64,000 nt of DNA from Alphaproteobacteria bacterium (GTDB lineage: Bacteria > Pseudomonadota > Alphaproteobacteria > Geminicoccales > Geminicoccaceae): positions 36,164 through 100,163 of the forward strand of contig JALUAG010000066.1 in the NCBI GenBank assembly GCA_027045875.1, given 5' to 3'. Below the pieces are notes generated by a model. It was given only the letters and a program-made list of their open reading frames with translations. It made no database searches and was not told the DNA's origin. Made by a program: the position numbers and the translations under genes. Positions 1 through 9,005 of this stretch are shown piece after piece (position 1 is the first letter of the stretch; every line of letters starts with the position of its first letter).

Positions 1-2
1 AC

Positions 3-455
3 GGGCTTCCCGCGGTGCGCCGCAACATGCGCCCGGCCGACGCCTACTGGGCCGGCAACCGGCCGCGTCTCCTGGCCGACCTCCGCGGCCCGGCGGCGGC
101 GGCGCTCATTCCCCGCATCGAGGCGGCGATCGCGAGCTACCCCTACCGCCGCAGCTACCGGAGCTGGCCCGGCCCCAATTCCAACACCTTCGTCGCCCAT
201 CTCCTCCGCAGCCTGCCCGAACTCGGCGTCGAGCTGCCGCCCGAGGCGGTCGGCAAGGACTATCTCGGTGCCACCCGCTGGCTCGCCCGCACACCCAGCG
301 GCACCGGCGTCCAGCTTTCCTTCTGGGGCCTTTTCGGCCTCACGCTGGCCCGCGAGGAGGGGCTCGAGCTCACTTTCCTCGGCCTCAACCTCGGGATCGA
401 CCCCCTGGACCTCGCCCTCAAGCTGCCGGGTGTCGGCCGGCTCGCCCTGCGCTGA
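3..455 (+). CDS. DUF3750 domain protein, C-terminal part (cut by window edge)
   Basis: The reading frame is open to the left edge, so the N-terminus is missing. The visible ~150 residues carry the conserved DUF3750 segments: a WPGPNSNTFV block around the middle, then GKDYLGA and an aromatic-rich tail. The function of DUF3750 is unknown; family members are usually about 200-250 residues with N-terminal hydrophobic sequence, so roughly the last two thirds is probably visible. The stop lies 13 bases before the start of the glyoxalase-fold gene, suggesting co-transcription. A GTG at position 15 is in frame but is probably internal. Confidence 0.75.
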   Translation, partial: GLPAVRRNMRPADAYWAGNRPRLLADLRGPAAAALIPRIEAAIASYPYRRSYRSWPGPNSNTFVAHLLRSLPELGVELPPEAVGKDYLGATRWLARTPSGTGVQLSFWGLFGLTLAREEGLELTFLGLNLGIDPLDLALKLPGVGRLALR

Positions 456-468
456 GGAGGACCGCCCG

Positions 469-894
469 GTGACGACGGAACGACGGAGACCGGAGGTGCA
501 GCCCCTCGACCGCATCCTCGAAACGGTGCTCTACGTGGACGATCTCGAGGCCGCCGAGGCCTTCTACGGCGGCGTCCTCGGCCTCGAGTGCACGGCCCGC
601 CGACCGGGTCTCTTCGTCTTCTTCCGTATCGGCCGCCAGATGCTGCTGCTGTTCGATCCCGAAGGCTCCGCGAACAATCGGGAGCTGCCCGCGCACGGCG
701 CCCGCGGTCCCGGCCACGTCTGCTTCGCCGTCCCGGAGGCGGAGCTCGAGGCCTGGCGCGCGCGGCTCGCGCGCCACGGCGTCGCGATCGAGCACGTCCA
801 GCGCTGGCCCGCCGGCGCCCGTTCCCTCTATTTCCGCGATCCCGCGGGCAACAGCGTCGAACTCGCCCCGCCGGTCATCTGGGGCCTCGCCTAG
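469..894 (+). CDS. VOC (glyoxalase-fold) family protein
   Basis: A 141-residue protein with one vicinal-oxygen-chelate module pair: beta-strand start ILETVLYVDDLEAAEAFY, the VLGLE turn, a central GHVCFAV strand and a C-terminal YFRDPAGNSVEL. These are hallmarks of glyoxalase/bleomycin-resistance/dioxygenase-fold proteins. Metal-ligand candidates are the His of GHVCF and the Glu of NSVEL. The GTG start at 469 was chosen because it follows a GAGGAGGA ribosome-binding site at about 454-461; longer in-frame starts would overlap the upstream gene extensively. The substrate is unknown; such small VOC proteins often act on thiol adducts or bind hydrophobic antibiotics. Confidence 0.85.
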   Translation: MTTERRRPEVQPLDRILETVLYVDDLEAAEAFYGGVLGLECTARRPGLFVFFRIGRQMLLLFDPEGSANNRELPAHGARGPGHVCFAVPEAELEAWRARLARHGVAIEHVQRWPAGARSLYFRDPAGNSVELAPPVIWGLA

Positions 895-910
895 ACCCGG
901 TTTTTTCCCG

Positions 911-922
911 GGTTTTCCACAG
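911..922 (+). repeat. 12-mer GGTTTTCCACAG with DnaA-box-like core
   Basis: The same 12-mer recurs at 5721-5732 and 5758-5769. Its TTTTCCACA core (913-921) differs by one base from the DnaA consensus TTATCCACA. It lies between two convergent genes. Confidence 0.4.
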
Positions 923-944
923 GCCCTCCCCGGCCCCTGAGCGG

Positions 945-965
945 CGCTGAGCCCTTCCCTCAGCG
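945..965. terminator. Hairpin between convergent genes
   Basis: Arms CGCTGAG (945-951) and CTCAGCG (959-965) are separated by 7 bases. It sits between the stop codons of the VOC gene and the NDUFA12 gene. There is no clear T-run on either side, so intrinsic terminator function is uncertain. Confidence 0.35.
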
Positions 966-980
966 TTGCCTCAGCGCGCC

Positions 981-1403
981 TCAGGCGCCGTCCGGCCGCC
1001 AGGGCTCGTAATCGCCCGTGGCCTTCGGCCGCCGACCGCCCCGGAGCTGGTGGCCGGGCGGCAGCCAGGCCTCGGCGGTGCCGCTGGGGTTGGGCCTGTG
1101 GGGCTTCTCCCAGTACTTCACCGGCAGCGGCTGTTCGCTCGGCGGCTTCTCGACGGTATGGTGCAGCCAGGCGTTCCATCCGGGCGGCACGGTGCTGGGC
1201 TCGATCTCCCCCTCGCCGGCGTAGACGACCCAGCGGCGCTCCCGGCGCCAGTCCCTGGCCCGCCGCTCCCGGTAGTAGCGGTTTCCGAATTCGTCCTCGC
1301 CCACATACTCGCCCTTGCGGCCGATGAGCAGGCGGGTTCCGAGACGGTTCCAGGCGAGCCAGGAGAGCACGATGTCCTCCGCGGAAGGTCGCGTCGCGCG
1401 CAC
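981..1403 (-). CDS. NADH:ubiquinone oxidoreductase accessory subunit NDUFA12
   Basis: A 140-residue homologue of the mitochondrial 17.2-kDa complex I subunit NDUFA12. The diagnostic block is GEYVGEDEFGNRYYRERR near residues 31-48, followed by the RRWVVYAG and PPGWNAWLHHTVEKPP motifs; the C-terminus ends in a PW/KP-rich tail typical of the family. In bacteria this supernumerary subunit is essentially confined to Alphaproteobacteria, which supports the taxonomic reading. It binds peripherally at the matrix/cytoplasmic arm of complex I. The start is taken as GTG at 1403. Core nuo genes are not in this window. It is divergent from nrdJ across a ~600-bp intergenic region. Confidence 0.92.
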   Translation of the reverse strand: MRATRPSAEDIVLSWLAWNRLGTRLLIGRKGEYVGEDEFGNRYYRERRARDWRRERRWVVYAGEGEIEPSTVPPGWNAWLHHTVEKPPSEQPLPVKYWEKPHRPNPSGTAEAWLPPGHQLRGGRRPKATGDYEPWRPDGA

Positions 1404-1646
1404 TATGCCCCCTCGCCCGGCCGCCGTCCAGCCGCCCGCGGCGCCACGCCACGGCGGCGGCCGGCCCCGGAACTTCCCCGGGCTGTGGGCAACCTGGGAT
1501 TGTGAGAGCGCCTCAGATCCGCTGACCGATCCTCAGCCCCACAGACCCCGTTCGCTCCGCCCGAACTGATCGTGAGACCGTCTCCAGCCCCTCTCCGGCG
1601 AACCTCCTCGGATGTCCGGCGCAGCGTCCGGCCGCTTCGGAGAACT

Positions 1647-1668
1647 ATTGTGACCTTTGGGCCACAAT
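1647..1668. promoter_or_regulatory. Inverted repeat 1 (ATTGTG...CACAAT)
   Basis: Perfect 6-base arms ATTGTG (1647-1652) and CACAAT (1663-1668), with further CC/GG pairing inside. The CTATTGTG half (1645-1652) resembles half of an NrdR box. A likely protein-binding site in the nrdJ upstream region. Confidence 0.4.
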
Positions 1669-1676
1669 CGCAGATC

Positions 1677-1693
1677 TCGTAAGGGCTTTACGA
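1677..1693. promoter_or_regulatory. Inverted repeat 2 (TCGTAA-5-TTACGA)
   Basis: Perfect 6-base arms TCGTAA (1677-1682) and TTACGA (1688-1693) with a 5-base spacer. Its right half supplies a possible -35 element (TTTACG) for a promoter whose -10 region would lie in inverted repeat 3. Confidence 0.4.
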
Positions 1694-1698
1694 ATGAC

Positions 1699-1714
1699 CC
1701 ACAATATGTAGTAT
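1699..1714. promoter_or_regulatory. Candidate NrdR box
   Basis: CCACAATATGTAGTAT matches the NrdR box consensus acaCwAtATaTwGtgt, as recalled from published comparative studies, at most positions, including the central CwAtAT-TwGt core. NrdR represses ribonucleotide reductase genes when dATP/ATP is high. Its place upstream of nrdJ fits. Caveats: it lies ~290 bases from the start codon, and a clear second box in phase is not seen (only half-sites near 1645 and 1663). Confidence 0.45.
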
Positions 1715-1944
1715 TGGGGAGGCGAGCCCGGCGGAGATCGGGCCAGCCGCTGCGGGAACTGGCGGGCCTCCTCGGGGCCCCCGGCCCCGCGCCGGGCGGT
1801 GCGGCGCCCGGCAGGGTGCGGAACGGGTTGTGCGATGGTCGCGAGGGCACTAAACTGGGCGTTGAGTGAGTCCGCAATCAATCGGCGCTGATCCTCGTTG
1901 ATCGCGATACGGCCCGGCAGATCGCTTGCGTGGTGGGAAGGGTA

Positions 1945-1973
1945 TTGACGGAACAGGTCGTGAACATCGATAA
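1945..1973 (+). promoter_or_regulatory. Possible proximal nrdJ promoter
   Basis: TTGACG (1945-1950), 17-base spacer, CGATAA (1968-1973). The -35 matches the consensus at 5 of 6 positions and the -10 is weak. It would give a short leader with a GAGGAG ribosome-binding site at 1984-1989 before the ATG at 2001. Confidence 0.4.
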
Positions 1974-2000
1974 AACGCGCGACGAGGAGAACAGGGGTCG

Positions 2001-5000
2001 ATGAAGATCCAGCGCAGGTTCACGCGGGCCGGTGAAAGCCCCTATGCGGACATCTCCTTCCGGACGGCGGTCAGCGAGATCCGCAATCCGGACGGCACGG
2101 TGGTGTTCCGGCTCGAGAACATCGAGGTGCCGAGCCACTGGTCGCAGGTGGCGGTGGACGTGCTGGCCCAGAAGTACTTCCGCAAGGCCGGCGTGCCCGC
2201 CCGGCGCAAGCCCGTGCGCGAGAAGGGCGTGCCCTCCTGGCTCGCCCGCCAGACGGCCGACGAACAGGCCCTCGCCCGGCTGCCGGTCGAGAAGCGCTAC
2301 GTGAGCGAGCATCGGGCCCAGGAGGTGTTCGACCGCCTCGCCGGCACCTGGACCTACTGGGGCTGGAAGGGCGGCTACTTCGACGGCGAGGAGGATGCCC
2401 GCGCCTTCTTCGACGAGCTCCGCTACATGATGGCGATGCAGTACGGCGCGCCCAATTCGCCGCAGTGGTTCAACACCGGCCTGCACTGGGCCTACGGCAT
2501 CGACGGGCCGGCGCAGGGGCATTTCTACGCCGACCACGAGACCGGCCGGGTGCAGCCGTCGCGCTCGGCGTACGAGCGGCCCCAGCCCCACGCCTGCTTC
2601 ATCCAGAGCATCAAGGACGATCTCGTCAATCCGGGCGGCATCATGGATCTCTGGATCCGCGAGGCCCGGCTGTTCAAGTACGGCTCCGGTACCGGCACCA
2701 ACTTCTCCTCCCTGCGCGGCGAGGGCGAGCCCCTGTCCGGCGGCGGCCGCTCCTCCGGCCTCATGAGCTTCCTCAAGATCGGCGATCGCGCCGCCTCGGC
2801 CATCAAGTCCGGCGGCACCACGCGGCGGGCGGCCAAGATGGTGATCGTCGACATCGACCACCCCGACATCGAGCCGTTCATCGACTGGAAGGTGGTCGAG
2901 GAGCAGAAGGTGGCCGAGCTGGTGGCCGGTTCCAAGCTCCTCGCCCGCCACGCCCGGGCCATCATGGAGGCCTGCCACGACCCCGCCTACACCGGCGCCG
3001 ACCGCTTCGATCCGCGCGAGAACCCGGCCCTCCGGAAGGCGGTGCGGGCGGCCCGGCGGGCGATGCTGCCCGAGGGCATCATCCAGCAGATCATCCTCTT
3101 CGCGAGCCAGGGCTACACCGAAATCGAGGTGCCGACCTACGAGGCGGACTGGGACAGCGAGGCCTATCTCACCGTCTCGGGGCAGAACTCCAACAATTCG
3201 GTGCGGGTCACCGACGCCTTCATGAAGGCGGTGCTGGAGGACGGCGACTGGCCGCTGATCCGGCGTACCGACGGGGCCGTGGCGAAGACCGTCAAGGCCC
3301 GCGCGCTGTGGGACCGCATCGGCACCGCCGCCTGGTTCAGCGCCGATCCCGGCATCCAGTACGATACCACCATCAACGACTGGCACACCTGCCCGGCGGA
3401 GGGGCGGATCAACGCCTCCAACCCCTGCTCGGAGTACATGTTCCTCGACGACACGGCCTGCAATCTGGCCTCCCTCAACCTCGTCATGTTCCGTCGCGAG
3501 GACAACGGCTTCGACGTCGAGGCCTTCCGCCACGCGGTGCGGCTGTGGACCGTGGTGCTCGAGATCTCGGTCATGATGGCCCAGTTCCCGAGCGCGCGGA
3601 TCGCCGAGCTCTCCTGGAAGTACCGCACCCTCGGCCTCGGCTTCGCCAATCTGGGCGGGCTGCTGATGGCCTCCGGCATCCCCTACGACAGCGATCGCGG
3701 CCGCGCCTACTGCGCCGCCGTTTCGGCGATCATGACCGCCACCGCCTACGCCACCTCGGCCGAGATGGCGGGGCAGCTCGGCCCCTTCGCCGGCTTCGCC
3801 GAGAACCGCGACAACGTCCTGCGGGTGCTGCGCAACCACCGGCGGGCGGCCTGGAGCGAGACCACCGGCTATGAGGGGCTCAATACCCCGCCCGTTCCCT
3901 TCGACGCCTCCAACTGCCCCCATCCCGAGCTCGTCGAGGCGGCGCGGGCGAGCTGGGACGAGGCGGTGGCGGCGGCCGAGAAGCACGGCCTCAGGAACGC
4001 CCAGGTGTCGGTGATCGCCCCCACCGGCACCATCGGCCTCGTGATGGACTGCGACACCACCGGCATCGAGCCCGATTTCGCCCTCGTCAAGTTCAAGAAG
4101 CTGGCCGGCGGCGGCTACTTCAAGATCATCAACCGGATGGTGCCGCAGGCGCTGAGGACGCTGGGCTACGGCGAATCGGAGATCGAGGACATCGGCCGCT
4201 ACGCGGTCGGCCACGGCACCCTCAAGGGAGCGCCGCACATCAACCACGACAGCCTCCTCGCCAAGGGCTTCACCGAAGAGGCGATCCGCAAGATCGAAGC
4301 CGTGCTGCCGGGCACCTTCGATCTCCGCTTCGCCTTCAACCGCTTCACCCTGGGCGACGCCTTCCTCAAGGAGAAGCTCGGGATCTCCGATGAGCAGCTG
4401 GCCGATCCCCGCTTCGATCTCCTCACCGCCCTCGGCTTCTCGAAGGAGCAGATCGAGGCCGCCAACGCCTACTGCTGCGGCACCATGACGGTGGAGGGGG
4501 CGCCCCACCTCAAGGAGGCGCATCTGCCGGTGTTCGATTGCGCCAATCCCTGCGGCCGCATCGGCAAGCGCTATCTCTCGGTGGAGAGCCACATCCGCAT
4601 GATGGCCGCCGCCCAGCCCTTCATCACCGGCGCCATCTCGAAGACCATCAACATGCCGGCGCGGGCGACGGTGCGCGACTGCCAGGAAGCCTACATGGAA
4701 GGCTGGCGGCTCGGGCTCAAGGCGCTCGCCCTCTATCGCGACGGCTCCAAGCTCTCGCAGCCCCTGTCGGCCATTCACCTGGGCGACGAGGAGGAGGACG
4801 AGGACGGCGCCGAGGAGCTGCTCGACCGGCCGCAGACCCAGCGGGTGGTGGAGGTCACCGAGCGCATCGTCGAGCGCTATCTCGCCGAACGGCGCAAGCT
4901 GCCCTCGCGCCGCAAGGGCTACACCCAGAAGGCGGTGGTGGGCGGCCACAAGGTCTATCTGCGGACCGGCGAGTACGAGGACGGGCAGCTGGGCGAGATC

Positions 5001-5600
5001 TTCATCGACATGCACAAGGAAGGCGCCGCCTTCCGCTCGCTGATGAACTGCTTCGCCATCGCCATCTCCATCGGCCTGCAGTACGGCGTGCCCCTCGAGG
5101 AGTTCGTGGAGGCCTTCGCCTACACCCGCTTCGAGCCCTCGGGCATCGTCCAGGGCAACGATTCCATCAAGATGGCGACCTCGGTGCTCGACTACATCTT
5201 CCGCGAGCTCGCCATCTCCTATCTCGGCCGCACCGACCTCGCCAACGTCGACCCCAGCCAGCTCCGCCACGATTCGCTGGGCGGCGGCGTGGCCGAGGGG
5301 CAGCTTCCCTCGGAAGCGGTGGCGCAGATCGCGAGCGCCGGCTTCGTGCGCGGCAATCTGCGGCTGTTGACGGGCGGCGCGGCGGAGACCGGGAGCGAGA
5401 CGGCGCGGGCCACCGCCGGCGGCGAGAAGCAGCTCGCCGAAACGGGGTCCGCCTTCAACAGCCGCGCGGAGCAGGCACAGATCGCCCGCATGAAGGGCTA
5501 CAGCGGCGATCCCTGTCCCAGCTGCGGCAACTTCACGCTGGTGCGGAACGGCACCTGCCTGAAATGCGACACCTGCGGCGGCACCACGGGCTGCAGCTAG
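2001..5600 (+). CDS. nrdJ: Adenosylcobalamin-dependent (class II) ribonucleotide reductase
   Basis: A 1199-residue enzyme reducing ribonucleotides to deoxyribonucleotides, using coenzyme B12 to generate the thiyl radical; it works without oxygen and does not need NrdB. The catalytic N-x-C-x-E signature is N474-P-C476-S-E478. The redox pair is inferred as C199 (PHACFIQS) and C487 ([11 protein letters not shown]). The C-terminus has a paired-cysteine cluster (CPSCGN ... CLKCDTCGG ... GCS) typical of the long proteobacterial NrdJ and thought to relay electrons from thioredoxin. ATG at 2001 follows GAGGAG and AGGGG. The length matches the alphaproteobacterial family. It is a single-gene unit closed by two hairpins downstream. 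Confidence 0.97.
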   Translation: MKIQRRFTRAGESPYADISFRTAVSEIRNPDGTVVFRLENIEVPSHWSQVAVDVLAQKYFRKAGVPARRKPVREKGVPSWLARQTADEQALARLPVEKRYVSEHRAQEVFDRLAGTWTYWGWKGGYFDGEEDARAFFDELRYMMAMQYGAPNSPQWFNTGLHWAYGIDGPAQGHFYADHETGRVQPSRSAYERPQPHACFIQSIKDDLVNPGGIMDLWIREARLFKYGSGTGTNFSSLRGEGEPLSGGGRSSGLMSFLKIGDRAASAIKSGGTTRRAAKMVIVDIDHPDIEPFIDWKVVEEQKVAELVAGSKLLARHARAIMEACHDPAYTGADRFDPRENPALRKAVRAARRAMLPEGIIQQIILFASQGYTEIEVPTYEADWDSEAYLTVSGQNSNNSVRVTDAFMKAVLEDGDWPLIRRTDGAVAKTVKARALWDRIGTAAWFSADPGIQYDTTINDWHTCPAEGRINASNPCSEYMFLDDTACNLASLNLVMFRREDNGFDVEAFRHAVRLWTVVLEISVMMAQFPSARIAELSWKYRTLGLGFANLGGLLMASGIPYDSDRGRAYCAAVSAIMTATAYATSAEMAGQLGPFAGFAENRDNVLRVLRNHRRAAWSETTGYEGLNTPPVPFDASNCPHPELVEAARASWDEAVAAAEKHGLRNAQVSVIAPTGTIGLVMDCDTTGIEPDFALVKFKKLAGGGYFKIINRMVPQALRTLGYGESEIEDIGRYAVGHGTLKGAPHINHDSLLAKGFTEEAIRKIEAVLPGTFDLRFAFNRFTLGDAFLKEKLGISDEQLADPRFDLLTALGFSKEQIEAANAYCCGTMTVEGAPHLKEAHLPVFDCANPCGRIGKRYLSVESHIRMMAAAQPFITGAISKTINMPARATVRDCQEAYMEGWRLGLKALALYRDGSKLSQPLSAIHLGDEEEDEDGAEELLDRPQTQRVVEVTERIVERYLAERRKLPSRRKGYTQKAVVGGHKVYLRTGEYEDGQLGEIFIDMHKEGAAFRSLMNCFAIAISIGLQYGVPLEEFVEAFAYTRFEPSGIVQGNDSIKMATSVLDYIFRELAISYLGRTDLANVDPSQLRHDSLGGGVAEGQLPSEAVAQIASAGFVRGNLRLLTGGAAETGSETARATAGGEKQLAETGSAFNSRAEQAQIARMKGYSGDPCPSCGNFTLVRNGTCLKCDTCGGTTGCS

Positions 5601-5612
5601 GTGGGCGCATAG

Positions 5613-5634
5613 CGTCCCGTCGGGCAGCGGGACG
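5613..5634 (+). terminator. First hairpin after nrdJ
   Basis: Arms CGTCCCG (5613-5619) and CGGGACG (5628-5634) around an 8-base loop, followed by a mixed T/C stretch. It may act with the stronger terminator 27 bases downstream. Confidence 0.5.
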
Positions 5635-5660
5635 TTCTTCCTTGTATTCTCCTCCATTCG

Positions 5661-5693
5661 GGCCCCGGGGCGACCCGGGGCCTCCTTTTTTTT
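5661..5693 (+). terminator. Strong Rho-independent terminator of nrdJ
   Basis: A 9-bp GC stem, GGCCCCGGG (5661-5669) with CCCGGGGCC (5674-5682) around a GCGA loop, then an uninterrupted 8-T run at 5686-5693. It is the clearest intrinsic terminator in the window. Confidence 0.9.
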
Positions 5694-5720
5694 CGGCTGC
5701 TGGCCGCGGAAGGTCGGGGA

Positions 5721-5769
5721 GGTTTTCCACAGTTATCCCCAAGCCGGTTTTCCCGGCGGTTTTCCACAG
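5721..5769. other. Cluster of three DnaA-box-like 9-mers
   Basis: TTTTCCACA at 5723-5731, TTATCCCCA at 5733-5741 and TTTTCCACA at 5760-5768, all on the same strand and each close to TTATCCACA. The flanking 12-mer GGTTTTCCACAG occurs twice here and once at 911. No AT-rich unwinding element is visible. It may be a DnaA-responsive regulatory site or DnaA-titration cluster rather than an origin. Confidence 0.35.
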
Positions 5770-5895
5770 GCGCACGGTCCTGGGATCATGGTCCTGGCTT
5801 AGAGACGTTGATGTTCCGGTTGAGACCTCTCCCGCCCTTGCGCCGCCCCCACGCCGTGCCTATCTGCGCAGCCGGCGCGGAACGCGAGGAGAAGG

Positions 5896-7269
5896 GTGGT
5901 GCGACCGGTTCACGTGATCGGCGGCGGCCTCGCCGGCAGCGAGGCGGCCTGGCAGCTCGCACGGGCGGGGGTGCCGGTGATCCTCCACGAGATGCGGCCG
6001 GTGCGAGGCACCGAGGCCCATCGCACCGACCGTCTCGCCGAGCTCGTCTGCTCCAATTCCTTCCGCTCCGACGATGCCACCGCGAGCGCGGTCGGCCTGC
6101 TGCATGCCGAGATGCGGCGGCTGGGCTCGCTGGTGATGCGGGCCGCCGACCGGCACCGGCTGCCGGCGGGCGGCGCCCTCGCCGTCGACCGGGAGGGGTT
6201 CGCGGCGGCGGTGCAGGCGGCGCTCGAGGCGGAGCCGGCGATCGAGATCCGGCGCGAGGAGGTGCGGGCGCTGCCGCCCGCCTCGCAGGGGCTCGCCATC
6301 CTCGCCACCGGCCCCCTCACCTCGCCCGCCCTCGCGGAGGCGGTGCGCGCCGCGACGGGCGAGGAATCCCTCGCCTTCTTCGACGCCATCGCTCCCATCG
6401 TCTACCGGGACAGCATCGACTTCTCGAAGGCCTGGTTCCAGTCCCGCTACGACAAGGCGGGGCCGGCCGGCACCGGCGCCGACTACGTCAACTGCCCGCT
6501 CGATCGCGAGACCTACGAGGCGTTCGTGGATGCGCTCCTCGCCGGCGAGACCACGGAGTTCCGGGAATGGGAGCGCGATACGCCCTATTTCGAGGGCTGC
6601 CTGCCCATCGAGGTGATGGCCGCCCGCGGCCGCGACACCCTGCGCTTCGGCCCCATGAAGCCCGTCGGGCTCGTGGATCCGCGCACCGGCCGGCGCCCCT
6701 ACGCGGTGGTCCAGCTGCGCCAGGACAACGCCCTCGGCACGCTGTTCAACATGGTCGGCTTCCAGACCAAGCTCCGGCACGGCGAGCAGGTGCGGATCTT
6801 CCGCATGATCCCGGGCCTCGAGAACGCGCGCTTCGCCCGTCTCGGCGGCCTGCATCGCAACACCTTCATCAACAGCCCGCGCCTGCTCGACCGCGAGCTG
6901 CGCCTGCGCCGCCTCCCCCATCTCCGCTTCGCGGGCCAGATCACCGGCGTGGAGGGTTACGTGGAGAGTGCCGCCACGGGCCTGCTCGCCGGCCTCTTCG
7001 CCGCCGCCGAGAGCCGCGGCCTCGCGCTCGCGCCGCCGCCGCCCGAGACCGCTCACGGCGCGCTCCTCCACCACGTCACCGGCGGCGCCCGGGCCGACGG
7101 CTTCCAGCCCATGAACGTCAACTTCGGGCTGTTTCCGCCGTTCGCCGAGCGGGTCCCGAGGAAGGCCCGCAAGGCCCGCTACGCCGAGCGGGCCCTGGCG
7201 GCGCTCGAAGGGTGGATTGCAACCGAGGCGCGAAAGGTCTCGCCGCTCGACGCCGCCGCCGCGGACTGA
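5896..7269 (+). CDS. trmFO: Methylenetetrahydrofolate-tRNA-(uracil-5-)-methyltransferase
   Basis: A 457-residue FAD protein that forms 5-methyluridine at tRNA position 54 using methylene-THF and NAD(P)H. The N-terminal dinucleotide fold is [15 protein letters not shown] (residues 5-19). The two family cysteines are visible: C52 in [12 protein letters not shown] and C235 in [12 protein letters not shown]. The GFQTKL and NTFINSP blocks and the C-terminal [10 protein letters not shown] also match TrmFO/Gid. The start is GTG 5896, directly followed by a second GTG (5899), preceded by GAGGAGAAGG. It stands alone between the nrdJ terminator and minC. Confidence 0.96.
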   Translation: MVRPVHVIGGGLAGSEAAWQLARAGVPVILHEMRPVRGTEAHRTDRLAELVCSNSFRSDDATASAVGLLHAEMRRLGSLVMRAADRHRLPAGGALAVDREGFAAAVQAALEAEPAIEIRREEVRALPPASQGLAILATGPLTSPALAEAVRAATGEESLAFFDAIAPIVYRDSIDFSKAWFQSRYDKAGPAGTGADYVNCPLDRETYEAFVDALLAGETTEFREWERDTPYFEGCLPIEVMAARGRDTLRFGPMKPVGLVDPRTGRRPYAVVQLRQDNALGTLFNMVGFQTKLRHGEQVRIFRMIPGLENARFARLGGLHRNTFINSPRLLDRELRLRRLPHLRFAGQITGVEGYVESAATGLLAGLFAAAESRGLALAPPPPETAHGALLHHVTGGARADGFQPMNVNFGLFPPFAERVPRKARKARYAERALAALEGWIATEARKVSPLDAAAAD

Positions 7270-7345
7270 GGGCGGGCGGTCTCGCCCCCGTCCGGAAAAG
7301 AGCGCCGGGGCAGGCGCATACTAGATCTTGTTTCGCCTACCGGTT

Positions 7346-8143
7346 ATGGCTACAAGACAGGGAGTGACGCACGGGCCGGACATCCGCGGATGGCGGCGGA
7401 GCGACGAGGTGCAGCGAGAGGTGGCTTCCACCGCAGACCAGACCAGCCGAAGTCTCCCGTTCCAGGTCCGCGGCTCCCTCCAGACGGTCCTCGCCCTCCG
7501 GCTCCTCGAACCCGACGATCCCGAGTTCCTGACCAAGCTGGTGGAGAAGATCGCCTACGCGCCCGACTTCTACCGGGATGCGCCGATCGTTCTCGACCTC
7601 GCCGCCGTCACCGACCGTGAGCCCATCGATCTCGTCCGCTTCGCCGAGGAACTGCGGCGGCACCGCCTCGTGCCGGTGGGCGTGCAGCACGCCGGGCCGG
7701 CCTGGCTCGAGGAGGCGGAACGGGCCGGTCTCGCGGTGTTCGCGGCGGGCGGTCCGGGCGGCGCGGCGCAGTCGGGGCGGGGCGTCCAGCCGCCACGCGG
7801 CGCCCGGCGCCCGGCCTCGGCCATGGTCGTCACGGAGCCGGTGCGCGGCGGCCAGCAGCTGGTGGCCCATGAAGGGGATCTCGTCGTGCTGGCGCCGGTC
7901 GGGCACGGGGCGGAGATCGCCGCCGCCGGCCACATCCACGTCTACGCCCCCTTGCGCGGCCGCGCCTACGCCGGCATCGAGGGGGACGAGAGCGCGATGA
8001 TCTTCTGCGACCAGCTCGATGCCGAGCTGGTGTCGATCGCCGGCGTCTACGTGGTCAACGAGGAGATCGACACGACGCTGCTCGGCAAGAGGGTGCGCAT
8101 CTCCTGCATGGGCGATCGCCTGCATCTCGCGCCGATGTCCTGA
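7346..8143 (+). CDS. minC: Septum site-determining protein MinC
   Basis: FtsZ-polymerisation inhibitor that works with MinD to block polar septa. The N-terminal domain begins at about FQVRGSLQTVLALRLL. A Pro/Arg-rich linker leads to the C-terminal beta-helix domain, with HIHVYAPLRGRAYAG and the MinD-binding part GVYVVNE. The start is uncertain: ATG 7346 lacks a good ribosome-binding site; GTG 7421 lies just before the conserved region and would trim 25 residues; a TTG at 7328 overlaps a possible -10 (CATACT near 7318-7323). It is first of minCDE; minD follows after 46 bases. Confidence 0.93.
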   Translation: MATRQGVTHGPDIRGWRRSDEVQREVASTADQTSRSLPFQVRGSLQTVLALRLLEPDDPEFLTKLVEKIAYAPDFYRDAPIVLDLAAVTDREPIDLVRFAEELRRHRLVPVGVQHAGPAWLEEAERAGLAVFAAGGPGGAAQSGRGVQPPRGARRPASAMVVTEPVRGGQQLVAHEGDLVVLAPVGHGAEIAAAGHIHVYAPLRGRAYAGIEGDESAMIFCDQLDAELVSIAGVYVVNEEIDTTLLGKRVRISCMGDRLHLAPMS

Positions 8144-8177
8144 GGGTCGGAGCAACCGGGTTCACCGCAACCGCAAC

Positions 8178-8183
8178 AGGAGG
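8178..8183 (+). promoter_or_regulatory. Ribosome-binding site fixing the TTG start of minD
   Basis: AGGAGG six bases before TTG 8190. Translation from there gives SKVIVVTSGKGGVGKTT, the expected MinD N-terminus, so the upstream in-frame start at 8019 is rejected. Confidence 0.85.
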
Positions 8184-8189
8184 TTCCCT

Positions 8190-9005
8190 TTGTCGAAAGT
8201 CATTGTCGTCACCTCCGGCAAGGGTGGAGTGGGCAAGACAACGAGCGCCGCTGCCCTGGCCACGGGCCTCGCCCAACGCGGTCACAGAACGGTGGTCATC
8301 GATTTCGATGTGGGCCTCAGAAACCTCGACCTCATCATGGGTTGCGAGCGCCGCGTCGTGTTCGATTTCGTCAACGTCATCAACGACGGCATCCGCCTGC
8401 ACCAGGCGCTGATCAAGGACAAGCGGGTCGAGAACCTGTACATCCTCCCCACCTCCCAGACCCGCGACAAGGAGGCCCTCACCCGCGAGGGGGTGGAGAA
8501 GGTCATCGCCGAACTCCGGAAGGAGTTCGCCTACATCATCTGCGACAGCCCGGCGGGCATCGAGAAGGGGGCGCAGATGGCCCTCTACTACGCCGACGAG
8601 GCGGTGGTGGTGACCAATCCCGAGGTGTCCTCGGTGCGCGACAGCGACCGCATCCTGGGCATCCTCAATTCCAAGTCGCGCCGCGCCGAGATCGGCGAGG
8701 AGCCGATGAAGCAGCATCTGCTGCTCACCCGCTACGATCTCGACCGCGTGCAGCGGGGCGACATGCTCAAGCTCGACGACGTGCTCGAGATCCTCGCCAT
8801 CCCGGTGCTCGGCGTCATTCCCAACGATCCCCTCGTGCTGCAGTGCTCCAACGTCGGCATGCCGGTCATCCTCGAACCCAAGTCCAAGGCGGGTCAGGCC
8901 TACAAGGACTCGGTCGGGCGACTCCTCGGCGAGCAGATCGAGCTGCGCTTCACCCAGCCGCAGAAACGCGGTCTCGTCGACTGGCTGCTGAGGAGAAGCG
9001 CGTGA
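8190..9005 (+). CDS. minD: Septum site-determining ATPase MinD
   Basis: A 271-residue ParA/MinD-type ATPase that binds the membrane in its ATP form, recruits MinC, and is released by MinE. The deviant Walker A KGGVGKTT has the signature lysine K11 and K16; DFDVGLRNLDLIMG (switch I region) and CDSPAGIEKGA (switch II) are intact. The C-terminus GLVDWLLRRSA fits an amphipathic membrane-targeting helix. TTG start with a canonical AGGAGG. It overlaps minE by 4 bases (GTGA), indicating translational coupling. Confidence 0.97.
   Translation: MSKVIVVTSGKGGVGKTTSAAALATGLAQRGHRTVVIDFDVGLRNLDLIMGCERRVVFDFVNVINDGIRLHQALIKDKRVENLYILPTSQTRDKEALTREGVEKVIAELRKEFAYIICDSPAGIEKGAQMALYYADEAVVVTNPEVSSVRDSDRILGILNSKSRRAEIGEEPMKQHLLLTRYDLDRVQRGDMLKLDDVLEILAIPVLGVIPNDPLVLQCSNVGMPVILEPKSKAGQAYKDSVGRLLGEQIELRFTQPQKRGLVDWLLRRSA

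Larger units (their letters stand above)
1404..2000. other. Long intergenic region between NDUFA12 and nrdJ genes
   Basis: About 600 bases with no convincing protein-coding frame: the open frames here lack family resemblance and a ribosome-binding site. It holds three successive inverted repeats between 1647 and 1714, possible distal and proximal promoters for nrdJ, and a GC-rich leader of about 170 bases (about 1720-1890). No B12 riboswitch core could be found. Such a long gap is unusual for this compact window and suggests complex control of the reductase, an unrecognised small RNA, or both. Confidence 0.6.

Noticed and set aside
1715..1890. B12 riboswitch in the long leader of the B12-dependent reductase; an AGCCCGG...CGGGCC stretch near 1725-1743 recalled part of the cobalamin core
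   Set aside because: The sequence only forms a simple GC hairpin; the GGGAA...GGTGAAA-type core, the exact AGYCMGGAgACCkGCC element and a GCCACTG B12 box are not found.
1878..5657. Very long open frame antisense to nrdJ (about 1259 codons)
   Set aside because: GC-rich codon shadow of nrdJ: low-complexity His/Gly/Arg/Leu composition, no family resemblance, no ribosome-binding site. Same verdict for long antisense frames over secDF (15173-17749), tatC (22166-24487), argS (28322-30229) and coxL (48803-51274).
5721..5769. Chromosomal origin of replication
   Set aside because: Only three imperfect DnaA boxes, no AT-rich unwinding region, no dnaA, dnaN, parAB or hemE in view; kept only as a possible DnaA-binding cluster.
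7270..7327. Rho-independent terminator after trmFO
   Set aside because: Short GGGCG/CGCCC pairing without a following T-run; not enough support.
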